In this document: in pieces, positions 1 to 10,123 of the stretch
Layout: each line of letters begins with the position of its first letter
Position numbering within the stretch: the stretch's first letter is position 1
Origin: Lotus japonicus
Taxonomy: Eukaryota; Streptophyta; Magnoliopsida; Fabales; Fabaceae
Direction of reading: 5' to 3'
Length of the DNA stretch: 64,000 nt
Assembly (NCBI RefSeq): GCF_012489685.1
Contig: NC_080044.1
Span: 21,122,369-21,186,368, forward strand
Translations under genes and position numbers: made by a program
Notes under the pieces: generated by a model
Told to the model about the DNA's origin: nothing
Databases searched by the model: none
Seen by the model: the letters and a program-made list of their open reading frames with translations, nothing else

Positions 1-248
1 GTGGGTTCTGGGTGGTGGTGGTGGAGTGGAGAGAGGTTGGTGATGGTGGGTTCATTGTTGCAACTTGCAACCTAGATCCAATTAACATAATTGTTTTTGT
101 CAAGTTAATTGTTTTGATTAAGAAATATAATTTTTATTTTTGAAAAAAAGGGAAATCTATTGTAGTGGGTCAAATGATGGTTGTGTAACCTTACACTACC
201 TATTTCCTTGTGCATAATAAACACACCCTTCTTGTTCATACACTTTAA

Positions 249-1136
249 GGGCCCGTTTGATACACTGTATTAGGCATGATAGTATAAACTTATACAATAC
301 ATTATGGACTTATCCATTGTTTGGGGCTCACATTGTAATGTATATGCTTATACATCAATCCTCTCTTATACATTAAAATGATAGATTATTTAGTCCACCC
401 TAGAGATGATGGATAAGGCATGATAAGAGTGTGATGTATAAACTGCTTGAATATATTTAATCAACTGTCATCGCCACCACCGTCCACCACCACCACCGTC
501 GTTGCCACCACCACCATGATCCACCCCCGCCACCATCGTTGATACCGTCATCGTTATCACCACTACTACCACCATCACCACTCTCCACTGCCGCCACCAC
601 CCTCCCCCACCATCGCCGCCACCTCCAAGTCGCCACCACCCTCCACCATCACCTCAACCACCGCTACTTCCACCACCACCTCCCTCCATCGCCATCCTCC
701 ACCGCCACCGCCACCGCCACCGCCACCGCCACCCTTTACCACCTCCACCGCCACCACTATGCTCCACCACTGCCACCATCGTTGATACCGTCACTATAAG
801 TACCACCACCACCACACCACCACCACCACCCTCTACCACCAACGCCACCACCACCCTTCACTGCCACTGTCGCCACCACCCTCCACTGCCACTGTCGCCA
901 CCACCCTCCACCACTGCCACCATCGTCGCTACCACCACTACTACCACCACCACTATCACCATCATCAACTTCAAATACCACCACCACCACCACCACTGGT
1001 ACTCCACCAAATTATATAGTGTACGACCAAACACTGTATAGTATTAAAAATTTATCAGGCATTATGCTATCAGGTCTAATACAATCAGGCCTTATACTAT
1101 CAGGTCTTATACTATACAACATACCAAACGAGCACG
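249..1136. mobile_element. MITE, Harbinger-like, with expanded microsatellite core
   Basis: The left end reads GGGCCCGTTTG. The right end reads CAAACGAGCACG, which is its near inverse complement. TAA flanks both sides (246-248 and 1137-1139), the size and type of target duplication made by PIF/Harbinger elements. Subterminal parts also mirror each other: the left side has TAGGCATGATAGTATAA-like sequence, and the right side has several copies of TATCAGGTCTTATACTAT-like sequence. The middle is replaced by a long CCA/ACC microsatellite. No transposase is visible, so it is non-autonomous. The terminal motif and TSD are seen; the superfamily is inferred from them. Confidence 0.6.
462..1003. repeat. 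CCA/ACC trinucleotide microsatellite, with ACCGCC hexamers
   Basis: About 540 bases are almost entirely CCA, ACC, GCC and TCC triplets on the plus strand. A pure run of ACCGCC hexamers lies near 697-735. Poly-His/Pro-Leu and poly-Gly/Trp reading frames appear on the two strands only because the repeat lacks stop codons; they are not genes. The tract lies wholly inside the MITE described at 249-1136. Confidence 0.9.
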
Positions 1137-1201
1137 TAATTTTCGGGATCATGTCCATGTGAACTGTTTCCCAATGATTCACGTTCATTTTAATAAAATA
1201 A

Positions 1202-1537
1202 TGAACTGGGCGAGGCCCCAGGGTCCCTCGCCCAGGAAACCTGACCATGGGCGGGGAACGCACCATGATCTTGGGCCTCCCTTCCCGAGGCCCAACTGGC
1301 CCACTTGGGTAAGTTAGAGGCGTCAAAGCCCAACGCCACCTCTATAAATAGGAGGGAAATACCAATTGTAAAGGACTTTTAGCTCATTCGGAATAATAAT
1401 AGCATGGAAATTCAGTTCCATTTTCTCTCTCTAAGCGGTTAGAGCTTCTCTCTCTAAGCATTCTCATACTTTGGATACTACCTTCCCTCTCTATGTTCTA
1501 AGCATTCTCATACTTTGGGTACTACCTTCCCCGCACA
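1202..1537 (+). repeat. 5' LTR of the Tat-like element
   Basis: It matches 21910-22218 closely (about 7 differences by eye over the alignable 295 bases). It contains a TATA box (TCTATAAATAGG, near 1341-1352) followed by a pyrimidine-rich leader. Near its 3' end the segment AGCATTCTCATACTTTGG is present twice (about 1456 and 1501), a small duplication that the other LTR lacks, so the exact 3' boundary is uncertain. I place it after GCACA at 1537. No clear tRNA primer-binding site follows. Confidence 0.65.
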
Positions 1538-1650
1538 CCGCGAGGTTGGATAGACATCGTCGTGCAGAAGCACGTCGAGCGTTAAGTGGCGACTTGAAGA
1601 TGCAAAATGAGTGTTTACATGAGCAGTTGAGTTACTATCACCTCCGATAG

Positions 1651-2364
1651 TGGAATCATGAGGAGGAGGAAGCTGCGGCTACGGCCGGAACCAAGCCTTT
1701 CTCAGCGGCAGTACGAGAGGTGATTGTACCGAACGACATGATGAGCCTCGTGTTGGAGGCGTACGACGGACAAACCAGTCCAAAGAATCATTTGTCTCGT
1801 TTTGAGGCGAAGATGGCGAAGTACGCAGTTTCCGACGCTGTAAAATGCAGGATGTTTCCATCAACGTTTCGAGGCGTGGCAAAGGAATGGTTCACGAATC
1901 TGCCTCCAGGATCCATAGCTAAGTTCTGTGATTTCTCATCAGAATTCCTTGACCATTTCTCTTCAAGGACGGTCGAGGATCTATTTGATACTCGGCAGGA
2001 GGAATGTGAAACCTTGGAACAATATGTGAGACGATACAGTGCCATATCCACGAGGTTCAAGGAATTGCAGCCACGCGTATGCGTGTGCGCTTTCAAAGGC
2101 GGTTTGGCCCGGGGAGAATTTTATTACGAGCTGAGTAGGGAGCTGGCATGCTCAATGATGGAAGTCCGCGCCCGAGCGCAGTACTACATCTTAAAAGAGG
2201 AAATTGAAGCACACAAGAGGAAGGGCGAGCGAACAGCAAAGGTAACTGTGGCAAGGGAAAGGGTACAGGGCAAGGAAACGAGTCGCGAGCACGGGTCCAT
2301 ACAAGCTGGCCGATTCATAAAGAAGAAAAAAAGGGAAATTACTCCGCTTGAGAATGGGGAATAG
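1651..2364 (+). pseudogene. Tat-like gypsy gag, 5' part
   Basis: Gag capsid of a Ty3/gypsy element, the protein that would package element RNA. The frame opens after a stop at 1648-1650, with no ATG until the methionines near 1738, so the authentic start is lost. Recognisable capsid features include the WFTNLPPGSI block (around 1891-1917), the AFKGGLARGEFYYEL block (around 2090-2130) and a lysine-rich basic tail. The frame ends at 2364 while homology moves into another frame from about 2348, so a frameshift separates it from the zinc-knuckle and protease part. It is non-functional as written. Confidence 0.75.
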
Positions 2365-3436
2365 GACACACTGGTGCTCGCGCCGAGAAGAGAATGTAAG
2401 CCAGCGAATGAGGTCGCGAGGATGCTCAAACAAGGAGCTAGCAAAGTTACTTCTCGAGGCAGAAATTGAAGATATGAACGGAGTCGGCGAGCGTAGAAAG
2501 GACCCCAGAAATGAGGCGGGGAGTTCGTTGAGGTGGTGTGAATACCACAACTTAGAGGGCCATAACACCACCGACTGTTTCATGCTGAAGGGTCAAATCA
2601 GACGGTTGATCGGGGCGAGACGTCCGCAAGCGGCGAATAGACAGAAATTTGAAGAAGCTAACAACGGCGAGGGCGAAGGAACGGTTGAGGCAACGAACAT
2701 AATCGCTGAAGGTTTCGAAGTTTGCAACGACGTATCGGCGGCGGGCCAGGAGACAATGGGGGCGACAACATCAGTACAGGTATATTCAGAACCATTTGGG
2801 TGCCCACATCCAGACATAGTGATATCGACCGCAGATTTCGAGGGAATCAAGCCCCATACGGACGATCCGGTAGTGGTAATGGTACAAATAAGAGGTTTCA
2901 ATGTACATAGGGTGCTTTTAGACCAGGGCAGCTCGGCGGATATAATCTATGAGGACGCATTCAGACAGATGGGGCTGACGGACAAGGATTTAAGGCCATA
3001 CGCGGGAAGTTTGGTAGGTTTCTCCAGGAAACAAGTTCAGGTACGGGGCTACGTAGAGTTGGATACAGTTTTCGGAGTGGGCGAGGACGCCGAGCTCTTG
3101 AGGATAAAATATCTGGTCCTACAAGTCGCGGAAGCTTATAACATCATCATAGGGCGAGGTACCTTAAATCGCCTCCATGCAGTGATATCTACGGCCCACC
3201 TTGCGGTAAAATATCCCCTACTTTGCGGGAGGATAGGAAAACTGGCAGTAGACCAAAAGGAGGCGAGGAAGTGCCATAGCCATTGCCTCAACCTGTATGG
3301 CAGAAAAGGAGCTGGCGACGGACACAGGTGCCACGAGATAGGGACGTCTGAAGGCGGTGAAGGCGAACAGGAGCGTATGGGAGTGCAAAGCCAGAACGAC
3401 GGCGACGAAAGGAAGGGGAAGAATCCCGTAGGATAA
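2348..3436 (+). pseudogene. Tat-like gypsy gag C-terminus and aspartic protease
   Basis: Continuation of the gag polyprotein in a different frame, 362 codons. A CEYHNLEGHNTTDCF motif (about 2539-2583) is the zinc-binding part seen in Tat-lineage Gag. The protease follows with LLDQGSSADIIYEDAF (about 2914-2961), where the usual active-site DSG or DTG is DQG; a changed serine at this site should weaken or abolish activity. A second conserved protease block, IIGRGTLNRLHAVIST, lies near 3145-3192. The protein then degrades into low-complexity sequence and ends at 3436. RT, RNase H and integrase do not follow. Confidence 0.75.
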
Positions 3437-3660
3437 GATGAGGCAAGCTCTACACTAAAAAAGGTAATGAGTGGTATGACGAGGACGAGGACATGAGCGC
3501 TACCAATAGAGGAATATTGGAAATCGAACCCAGATTCACCAAGGACCAAGAACAACGCTTGAGTGAACTCGTAGAAGAGAACGTTGACCTCTTCAATTGG
3601 GGGAAGAGAGTAACTGTTTGTGGGGAGCCACCTGCATTTGCTTGGCCCCCTCGAAAGGTA
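3437..3660 (+). pseudogene. RT entrance stub of the Tat-like element
   Basis: A short stretch in the 3493 frame reads RLSELVEENVDLFNWG. This resembles the segment just before the reverse transcriptase palm in Tat-lineage pol (usually ..NADVFAWS..). The sequence then loses coding character at about 3610-3660. The several kilobases that should encode RT, RNase H and integrase are absent, so the element suffered a large internal deletion and could not move on its own. Confidence 0.5.
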
Positions 3661-4678
3661 GGAAAGGGAGAAACTCATCAACATACCAGAAATGAAGGAA
3701 AGGAAAGAGCACAAAGAAGGGATAACAAGAGGGAGGCCGAGCAACAAAGAGATGGGGACCGAAGACCAACCAAGTCAGCTCGGCCCGCCAATCGCGAGGA
3801 AGACCAGGGACAGATCCCTCGCCATGGCAAGGAAGGCAAAGAGGGCGAGGAAGACAAGATGCTGGGAGTAATACTTTGATTGAAAAGCAAGGACGAAAAT
3901 AAAGATGCACTCTTTTTCTCCAACACGGGAGTTTTTTAACGAGGCATCCCTTGATGTAAAACTTAAACAAATCAAATACAAAAGGATATTCTTAGCAATA
4001 CTCCTAACTATCGAAATGAGACGACAGCCTGGTGGGAAAAATTCCCTGAAGGTGGCGATACCAACACGACCTTGATGTCCGGAAAGTCCGGCGCTGACTG
4101 TAGCCTCTGTAGGCGACGTGTGCGGATGAGCTTCCCGCCGCCACCCATTGGTGGTGTGCGCGAATAAGGTCTTTATCCAAAGAACCTCCCCGAGATATGA
4201 GAGAGTCGAGTCTTCCCGAAATGCTAGAAACATTTTTAACAAGACCAAAAGTCTCGGGTAAACTCATATGGCCATTGGGCCCCGAGCAACTGTAAGTCCC
4301 CATCTAATAAGGCTGGAGGAGCTGCACCTGCTCTTACGGGAAATATTGGTGCGAACAAAAAGCCTCGGTAAAATACCGAGCGAAAGTCCTAGTTACACGT
4401 AGCACACTCTCGAAAAATTACTCACGCAAAACTAGGAGGCTAGCACTGAAAACACGTGGTAAACGGCGACGAACAAAGGCGAAGATAAGTGGCGGGCCGC
4501 TTGCCTCGCCCGCTTAACTATCCTTCGCTCATTTAATTATTCATTCATTCCTTTGTTTATCTATTTATATTGAGGCGATTTACTACCTCAATTATTTGTT
4601 TGCTCGTATCTTCATAATAGTGCACGACAGAACAATTCGGGAAACAAAAATTTTATTCAAATACTTGACTTAATGCAT
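3661..4678. other. Non-coding remnant between pol stub and antisense ORF
   Basis: Mixed purine-rich sequence (3661-3880) followed by moderately GC-rich sequence without a convincing reading frame on either strand. ORFs of 80-160 codons on the minus strand (3593-4303) have no recognisable motif and overlap each other, so I treat them as chance. This is probably the spacer between pol and the antisense gene in the parent Tat-like element. Confidence 0.5.
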
Positions 4679-5068
4679 TTAAAAGGGAAGGTCTCTCCTC
4701 ATTTTCCTACATTCTTTGCGCTGCTCTGTCCTCTCAAGCTCCAACCGGTGTTGCCTGTACTCTAAGTTGCAGAGTTTTCGGCTCAGCTCTTGCTTCTTAG
4801 GACCTTCTTCCACCGTCTCCAGAGCTGTTATCACCGTTTCTTTCTCCTCTAGCAGATCCAGCTCCCGCCGGCAGAGCTCTTGAATTTCCTCCACGAAGCA
4901 GATAAAATCCCGGAGGATAGAATCCATCTTGGGACTCAGATCCATTCCCAACAGTTTGTTGGTCAGGTCGTAGACGCTGGGATCTTCCGGATGCCTGATG
5001 TTGATGAGGAGGTCTTCGTCAAAGGCCTTCTTCCTGAGCTCTTCCAGACAAGCAATATGGGAAGCCAT
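4679..5068 (-). pseudogene. C-terminal coiled-coil part of the antisense ORF
   Basis: A 129-codon reading frame on the minus strand, rich in Glu, Lys, Leu and Arg with heptad-like spacing, including EEKETVITALETVEEG and NLEYRQHRLELERTEQ; it is very probably a coiled coil. It lies downstream, in the same orientation, of the longer antisense gene remnant at 5539-6880, and probably formed its C-terminal region or last exon. The 470 bases between them are broken. Function unknown. Confidence 0.5.
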
Positions 5069-5538
5069 TTCCTTGATGTTTTGGAAAGCAGACGAAATGT
5101 AAAGATTGTTGCGTTTTGGTTCTTGTTTATAAGCCAGTTCGGTTTTCGTGAGTTTTTGCTGGAGCAGTTTCTCGAGGAGTTTTTCTTAGAAAAAGAGCGA
5201 CTTGCAATAAAGGCTTGAACGTTCGTGGCCGGTGGTCAACGGTAAACCGTTGGAACATTCCGCATGGTTCATTCCCTGGCGGGAGGCGTACAATTGAAAC
5301 TCATAGCAAAAGCAGTAAAAACTTGGGGTTCTCATTAAAAAGAAGGAAGTTCAGTTTAAAAAAGGGGAGACCCTCGGTACAAAGATGGCAAAGATAATCT
5401 AAGGACTCCTAACATGTGGAGTTGGTTCTACGTGCTCTTTTGTCAAGAAGCGCTCGGCGACGAAGCCTGGAGGATTGTCGGGCCCGACCAATCTTGTGGG
5501 AGTCACCCTCTTGAATGCTCCCATCAGGCTGAGGTCAA

Positions 5539-6880
5539 TCAGAGGATGGAGATGTTCGACTTGGGCTTGGCGAGGAAAAAGCCTCGGCCACGTTCGGAAA
5601 CAGCAGCAACGGCAGCCTCTGACCTCAATCTCTCTTCTAAGGCCTTTGCCTCAAGATGAGCTTGAGTCTTCGCGGAGGATAGAAGGTCGTCTTTCTTCGC
5701 CAGGTCAGATCGAAGGTTGTCAAGGTCGGCCTCCATCAAAGCTATTTGGTCTGCTTTTGCGCTCGATTCTAGCTGCGCCTCTTGCCGCAGCTCTGCAAGA
5801 GTTTTCTCCAATTCAGAAAATCCTCCTATCGCGGAACTCCAAGCTAACTTCAGTACGAGCGGGCTGCTCGGCTAGTTCTTTGGAAAAGGAGTCTTCCTTG
5901 GCGGTCAGTTTAGCGGCAAGCACTATGCGATCCTCAGCAAGTTGAGAATTGAGAGCGCGGAGGCGCGCCACTTCGGATCGTAATTCGTCAGCATCCTGGG
6001 CGGAGCGCCTATAGCAGTAGAGCGCGCGGAGAACTCCCGCCACAGCCCCTTCAGAGACATTATCCAAGCCACGCTGCTTAACAACTTCATCCATTCACGC
6101 CATTTGGGCTGGTGTCAAAGTTAGAGAACGCGGGAATCCCCGACTCACAGACCCTGAGGAGATAGTGGAAGTATGAACAGGTGGAGGAGGGGCGTTGGCG
6201 GAAGATGTCAGGTTTGGACCAAGCGGCGACGAGATAATACGTTGCGGGGAGGGCTGGTTAGATACACGATAGAAATAAAAGAAGCTCGAAGGTTCAGGTT
6301 CCTGGTGAATCGCGTCGTAGAGAATCTCGAAACACCGGAGGAAGGCCCAACTGTTGGGATGAAGTTGACTAGGAGCCACATTGATATTGTGAAGAACGGA
6401 GCAGATAAAAGGAGAAAAAGGAAATTTAATCTTCAAACTTGTGAACATATACCCATACACATAAAAGAAGTGAGGATCACCCACGGAGCCGTCTTGAGGG
6501 CGGAGCCAAGGGCGTTCAAGGGGTAAGCAGGCACGGAAACATAGAAGCTCGTCAAGAGGTTTCTCATGACAAAGTCCGCCGGATTCTGAGGAAATCTCCC
6601 AAATGGATGACTTATTTTCCAAACTTGACCGTTGGTTAGGTATTGTTCCGGCGGGCAAGGCCCTCACGGCGGGAGCACTCAAATATTCCCAAGTCCTCAT
6701 TCGGAAGGCAATAACTTCTTTTTCTTCAAGAGGGATGCCTCCTGGAGGGGGCGGGGGAACGGGAGGAACACACCGTAGAGGGGTGGCCGCGACGACATTA
6801 CGTTTGGGATTTTCAGTCTGACGCTTTGAAGTCATGGCAGAGGGATTGCAAGGAACAAAGGTAATTCTGACACTGGACAA
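5539..6880 (-). pseudogene. Antisense ORF (aORF) of the Tat-like element
   Basis: Large coding region opposite to gag-pol. The first block (6880-6095, 261 codons) has a proline-rich N-terminus and a conserved core with HFFYVYGYMFTSLKIKFPF and NSWAFLRCFEIL, a pattern I associate with antisense ORFs of plant gypsy elements. An in-frame TGA at 6095-6097 (most simply TGG to TGA) separates it from a second block (6094-5813). A single-base shift at about 5812-5815 joins that to a third block (5811-5539). Blocks two and three are coiled-coil-like (LRSEVARLRALNSQL; LDNLRSDLAKKDDLL). A TATA-like GCTTATAA lies upstream on the minus strand near 6952-6959. The role of aORFs is not established. Confidence 0.65.
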
Positions 6881-7191
6881 GTTTGCGCGAGAGTAAAGGA
6901 GTAAAGATTTGTAAGTCGCAAAGGAACGGAAGGAATGAGTAGGACAATGTTGTTATAAGCGGGGAGCGACGTGTGGAGGACAACGTGTAGGAAGAAGTTG
7001 TGGACGGTTACCGAGGGATGTGGAGGAAAAAGAGAGGCTGTGCCCCATGACGTCAGGAAATGACATGATTGTGGTTGCGAAATTCTGGGGAGTGAGAAAG
7101 ACGCATTAAATGAAAAGCTGCAACGGTTGCTGCCTATTGGTTGAAATTCAAATTGTCAAAGAAGTGATGTGATTGGAAGGAACATGTCAAA
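6881..7191. other. Region upstream of the antisense ORF
   Basis: No gene seen. On the minus strand it is the presumed promoter and leader of the antisense ORF, with a TATA-like element near 6952-6959. It ends at the TCAAA (7187-7191) that was duplicated when the next nested element inserted. Confidence 0.4.
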
Positions 7192-7965
7192 TGTAACGCC
7201 CCGATTTCTCGAGTGTCACACAATAACCAATTAATCCAATTTGTTGATTCAATTATTAATCTTGAATTAATGACAAAAGTTCTAATATTGCGAAACTCTT
7301 AAAAACTATACCAAATTAACTTGCGGAATACATAAAAGCCAATGCGAACTCAAATTCATTAAACAACGGAAATGTATAAAATATTTATCCCAAAAGAAAC
7401 CTCGTTATAAATTATATTAAGTGGAAGGAAAATATCCAACTGAAAGGTAAACTAAATAGTTCAACGCCCACCCGATACTCTCAACCCAAAAGAAGAAGTA
7501 CAAGTCACTCAACCCAACCCTAGTAATTCCGGAGCATGTCCTCCATGAAGTCTTCAAGTCCACATAGATGCCCCCTTGACCATTCTGGAAATGCCGCTTG
7601 GTCCTTGCAGTGAAGCTCCGGGACCACAGCTCATCGTCAGATGGGTTAATCTCATTCCAAGGATCGTCGGTCACCTTGGGAAGCTCTTCCTCTGACTCTA
7701 GTTCGGACTCCATCATCGAGGCTCAACTTCCAGGAAGTCACCATGATCGTAGCCAACACCATCTACCCCCCACATATAACAAATAAACAAGTAGCGCAAG
7801 GGTCAGGTCGACAGAAATAATAATAACAAAATCGACAGTACACAATATAAGTCTGTTATATGTCTTTTATGGGATAAAGTCAGTTAGTCAGTTACTAACG
7901 AAATCTCACATCACATAACCCACCAAACCTTCCTTGGCCAATCACATACATCCGCAGATGTACAA

Positions 7966-8055
7966 ATCACGTGAAGCTGCAATACTTCACAAAATCTCAT
8001 GGTGACCGCAGTCAACCAAATCACGTGGAGCCGCAATGATCCACAAAATTCTCCC
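7966..8055. repeat. Two copies of a ~34-bp repeat
   Basis: AATCACGTGAAGCTGCAATA and its downstream bases (7966-7999) recur with changes as AATCACGTGGAGCCGCAATG at 8021-8055. Both contain CACGTG, the G-box core, and end near CACAAAAT. This is an internal duplication of the solo-LTR-like element. Confidence 0.6.
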
Positions 8056-8521
8056 TCGCGTGCAAGCCAATCGTTCTCATGGACCATAGTCTACACCGAC
8101 CTATGTTCCACTAATCACATTTTCACTTTTTACTTGCAAGCGAGTTATTTCTCTTTCTCTTATATTGAGGCTCTAAGTCAAGTCTTCCTAGAGTCTTTTA
8201 TTATCTTCACAACACTAAAGATAGCAACACAACATTCACAGTGCACAAAAGGGGATTACGGCTAGGTGAGCGACCCTTTTGTACAAATAACCAATTAAAC
8301 AGTGTGAAATCATTTAAGAATAGCCATATACATAAAAACATGCATATTATGTCACAACAGCACCACAAGGCAAGTACCAAGGGTCATGAAATCAAGTTTA
8401 ACAACATATAACTCACAACATCTCCTAAACACATGTTCCTAAACAAAACTTCAAAACATTTTCGCAACTCAACATATTGGCAGCAGAAACAACTTTCACA
8501 AAAACAGAGCCACTGAATGTA

Positions 8522-8860
8522 TCTTTCAACCAAAAATCACGTATGATACCTTTCTGGAAAGCTATTTTAAATATCTACAACTCTCTAGTTAAAGACTCGT
8601 TCATTTGAGCCCCATAATTCGGTGATATTAGGCCTTAAAGCTTACTGTCCGGAACAGGAAAGACAGCAGGTGTAACAGTTACTAAAAACAACCCCCAGAT
8701 CACATTACTAAACCAAAAATTATGATTTTTATATTTCTGGAAATATATTTTGAAAATCTACAACTTTCATTTTAATCACTTTTTCATTTGACGACCATAA
8801 ACAGGTAAAAAGGGGCTCTGAAGTCCGCTGTCCAGTACAGGAAACTGGCAGCGAAACTCC
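8522..8860. repeat. Degenerate direct repeat of ~150 bp
   Basis: Two successive units, about 8522-8665 and 8695-8855, share the order: CCAAAAAT, TTTCTGGAAA, ATCTACAACT, TTCATTTGA, GTCC-G-ACAGGAAA. They differ at many positions, so the duplication is old. A weaker third resemblance (CTACAA, GGGCTACAAC) lies at 9615-9660. Nothing coding is visible. Confidence 0.55.
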
Positions 8861-9799
8861 CACCTCTAGTTTAAGCTATAAACCATTTCAGCCCAAGGCT
8901 TTAAGCTATGTTCCAGCAATAAAAATCAAATCACATAGGTCTCATATCATAATAGTACAGCAAGCAAACCTTCAACCCAAACCCTCATGCAAACCCTCAA
9001 AAATCAAGATTCTTCACAACCAAACATAGCAACAAGTCCCTAACAAACTACCCAAGTCCTAGGACCAGCCCTTACCTTGTTTTAAAGCTTGAAAATAGAA
9101 AGAAAGAAGATGGTTCTCCTGCTGTCCAAACCTCCTTGCCTTGCTCTCGGTCTCTCCCTCTTCCACTCGCGATCTCTCTCCCTCTCGCAAGCTCTCTCTC
9201 GCACGCGCGTCGTGAGTGGTGGTGGCGGCTTGGGCGGCGGCGCTCCTATTCTCTCTCAAGCTCTCTCTTCTCTCTTTTCCTCTGGTTTTAACGTGAAATA
9301 GTGTGGGTGCAACTTCTGTTTTCTGATTCTTAGAAAATAGGGTTTTCCCCCCTCGTGACTAAACCCATGCAAACCAACATGTGGGCTAGGGTTTGGCTTT
9401 TACCTTTTTAAGCCCAAACCATTTAAACATATGGCCCACTAATTAACCCTAATCAGGTCTGAACATAATTAAAACTCAACTATTTTTAATTAAAAATCCA
9501 ACCAAATTCGGAATAAAAATAAAAACACATTAATGAATTCGCTGGCACTTTACAGCCAGAACCCTGCTCGGTAAAATTCAAATATCGCGATCTACAGATA
9601 TCGGAATGACCTGATTACACTTCGAGAATTTTCTACAATTAAAGGGCTACAACTATTATGAAGGAAGGTTTCCCAAATGAGGTCGTTAAGACCCTCTAAA
9701 AATTCACACAAGTTGACAAGCGTAATCTGTCAAAACTCAAACTTAGCCAAAAGTCTCATTTTATTCAATCTATCACTTAAGCATTACATAGGTAAGTCT

Positions 9800-10060
9800 T
9801 GTTATGTTATGTAGTCTATTTGTAGTCCCACATCGCTTATGTAGTCTATTTGTAAGTCCCACGTTGCTTAGAATAAGGAAGAGGTTGACTTACTCCTACT
9901 ATATATATGCATCTCATTGTAAGCATTATACACACCAAAGAAATATTACTACCTAGTGTAGCCGTGGACGTAGGTACACACATTGTGTTCCGAACCACGT
10001 TAAAAACTCCTGTGTTATATTTCTTTCTCTCTTCTCTCTTTTCTATTATTTCTCCCAACA
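9800..10060 (+). repeat. 5' LTR of the Tork-like element
   Basis: Starts TGTTATGTTATG and ends CCCAACA. It contains a TATATATATG TATA-like run at 9899-9908 and an internal short duplication of TATGTAGTCTATTTGTA. A splice- or initiation-like pyrimidine tract precedes the end. Confidence 0.9.
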
Positions 10061-10062
10061 AC

Positions 10063-10075
10063 TGGTATCAAGAGC
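10063..10075 (+). other. Primer-binding site, initiator tRNA-Met type
   Basis: TGGTATCAAGAGC, two bases after the 5' LTR. It matches the TGGTATCAGAGC complement of the plant initiator tRNA-Met 3' end except for one inserted A. This is the usual primer class for copia elements. Confidence 0.85.
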
Positions 10076-10123
10076 TTTAGGTTCGTGGGATAGATCCTCA
10101 GTGTAGAGGAAGAAGTGGGAGCA

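Larger units (their letters stand above)
7192..9799. mobile_element. Solo-LTR-like element, 5' portion (resumes at 21520-21530)
   Basis: Begins TGTAACGCCCCGATTTCTCG and, after removal of the nested copia element, ends GGGTCTTACA at 21521-21530. The reverse complement of that end, TGTAAGACCC, matches the start. TCAAA flanks both sides (7187-7191 and 21531-21535). Reconstructed length is about 2.6 kb with no gag, pol or transposase. That is best explained as a solo LTR of a large-LTR gypsy element, possibly a chromovirus (lineage is a guess). Read on the minus strand, a GAGA-rich leader near 9120-9240 followed by a splice-donor-like AACAAGGTAAGG (about 9071-9082) looks like the transcription start of such an LTR. 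Confidence 0.6.

Noticed and set aside
457..996. Several 60-86 codon ORFs on both strands rich in His, Pro, Gly or Trp
   Set aside because: They are translations of a stop-free CCA/ACC microsatellite.
3593..4303. Overlapping minus-strand ORFs of 80-203 codons opposite the Tat-like gag-protease and spacer
   Set aside because: No family motif, they overlap each other, and part of them lies opposite real gag-protease coding sequence.
9059..9301. Two overlapping opposite ORFs in a CTCTCT/GAGA-rich stretch
   Set aside because: Low-complexity leader-like sequence; no conserved motif.
7192..9799. Possibility that this block is a DNA transposon, given its imperfect inverted ends TGTAACGCCCC / GGGTCTTACA
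   Set aside because: TG...CA ends with a 5-bp duplication fit an LTR better, and no transposase is present; not excluded entirely.
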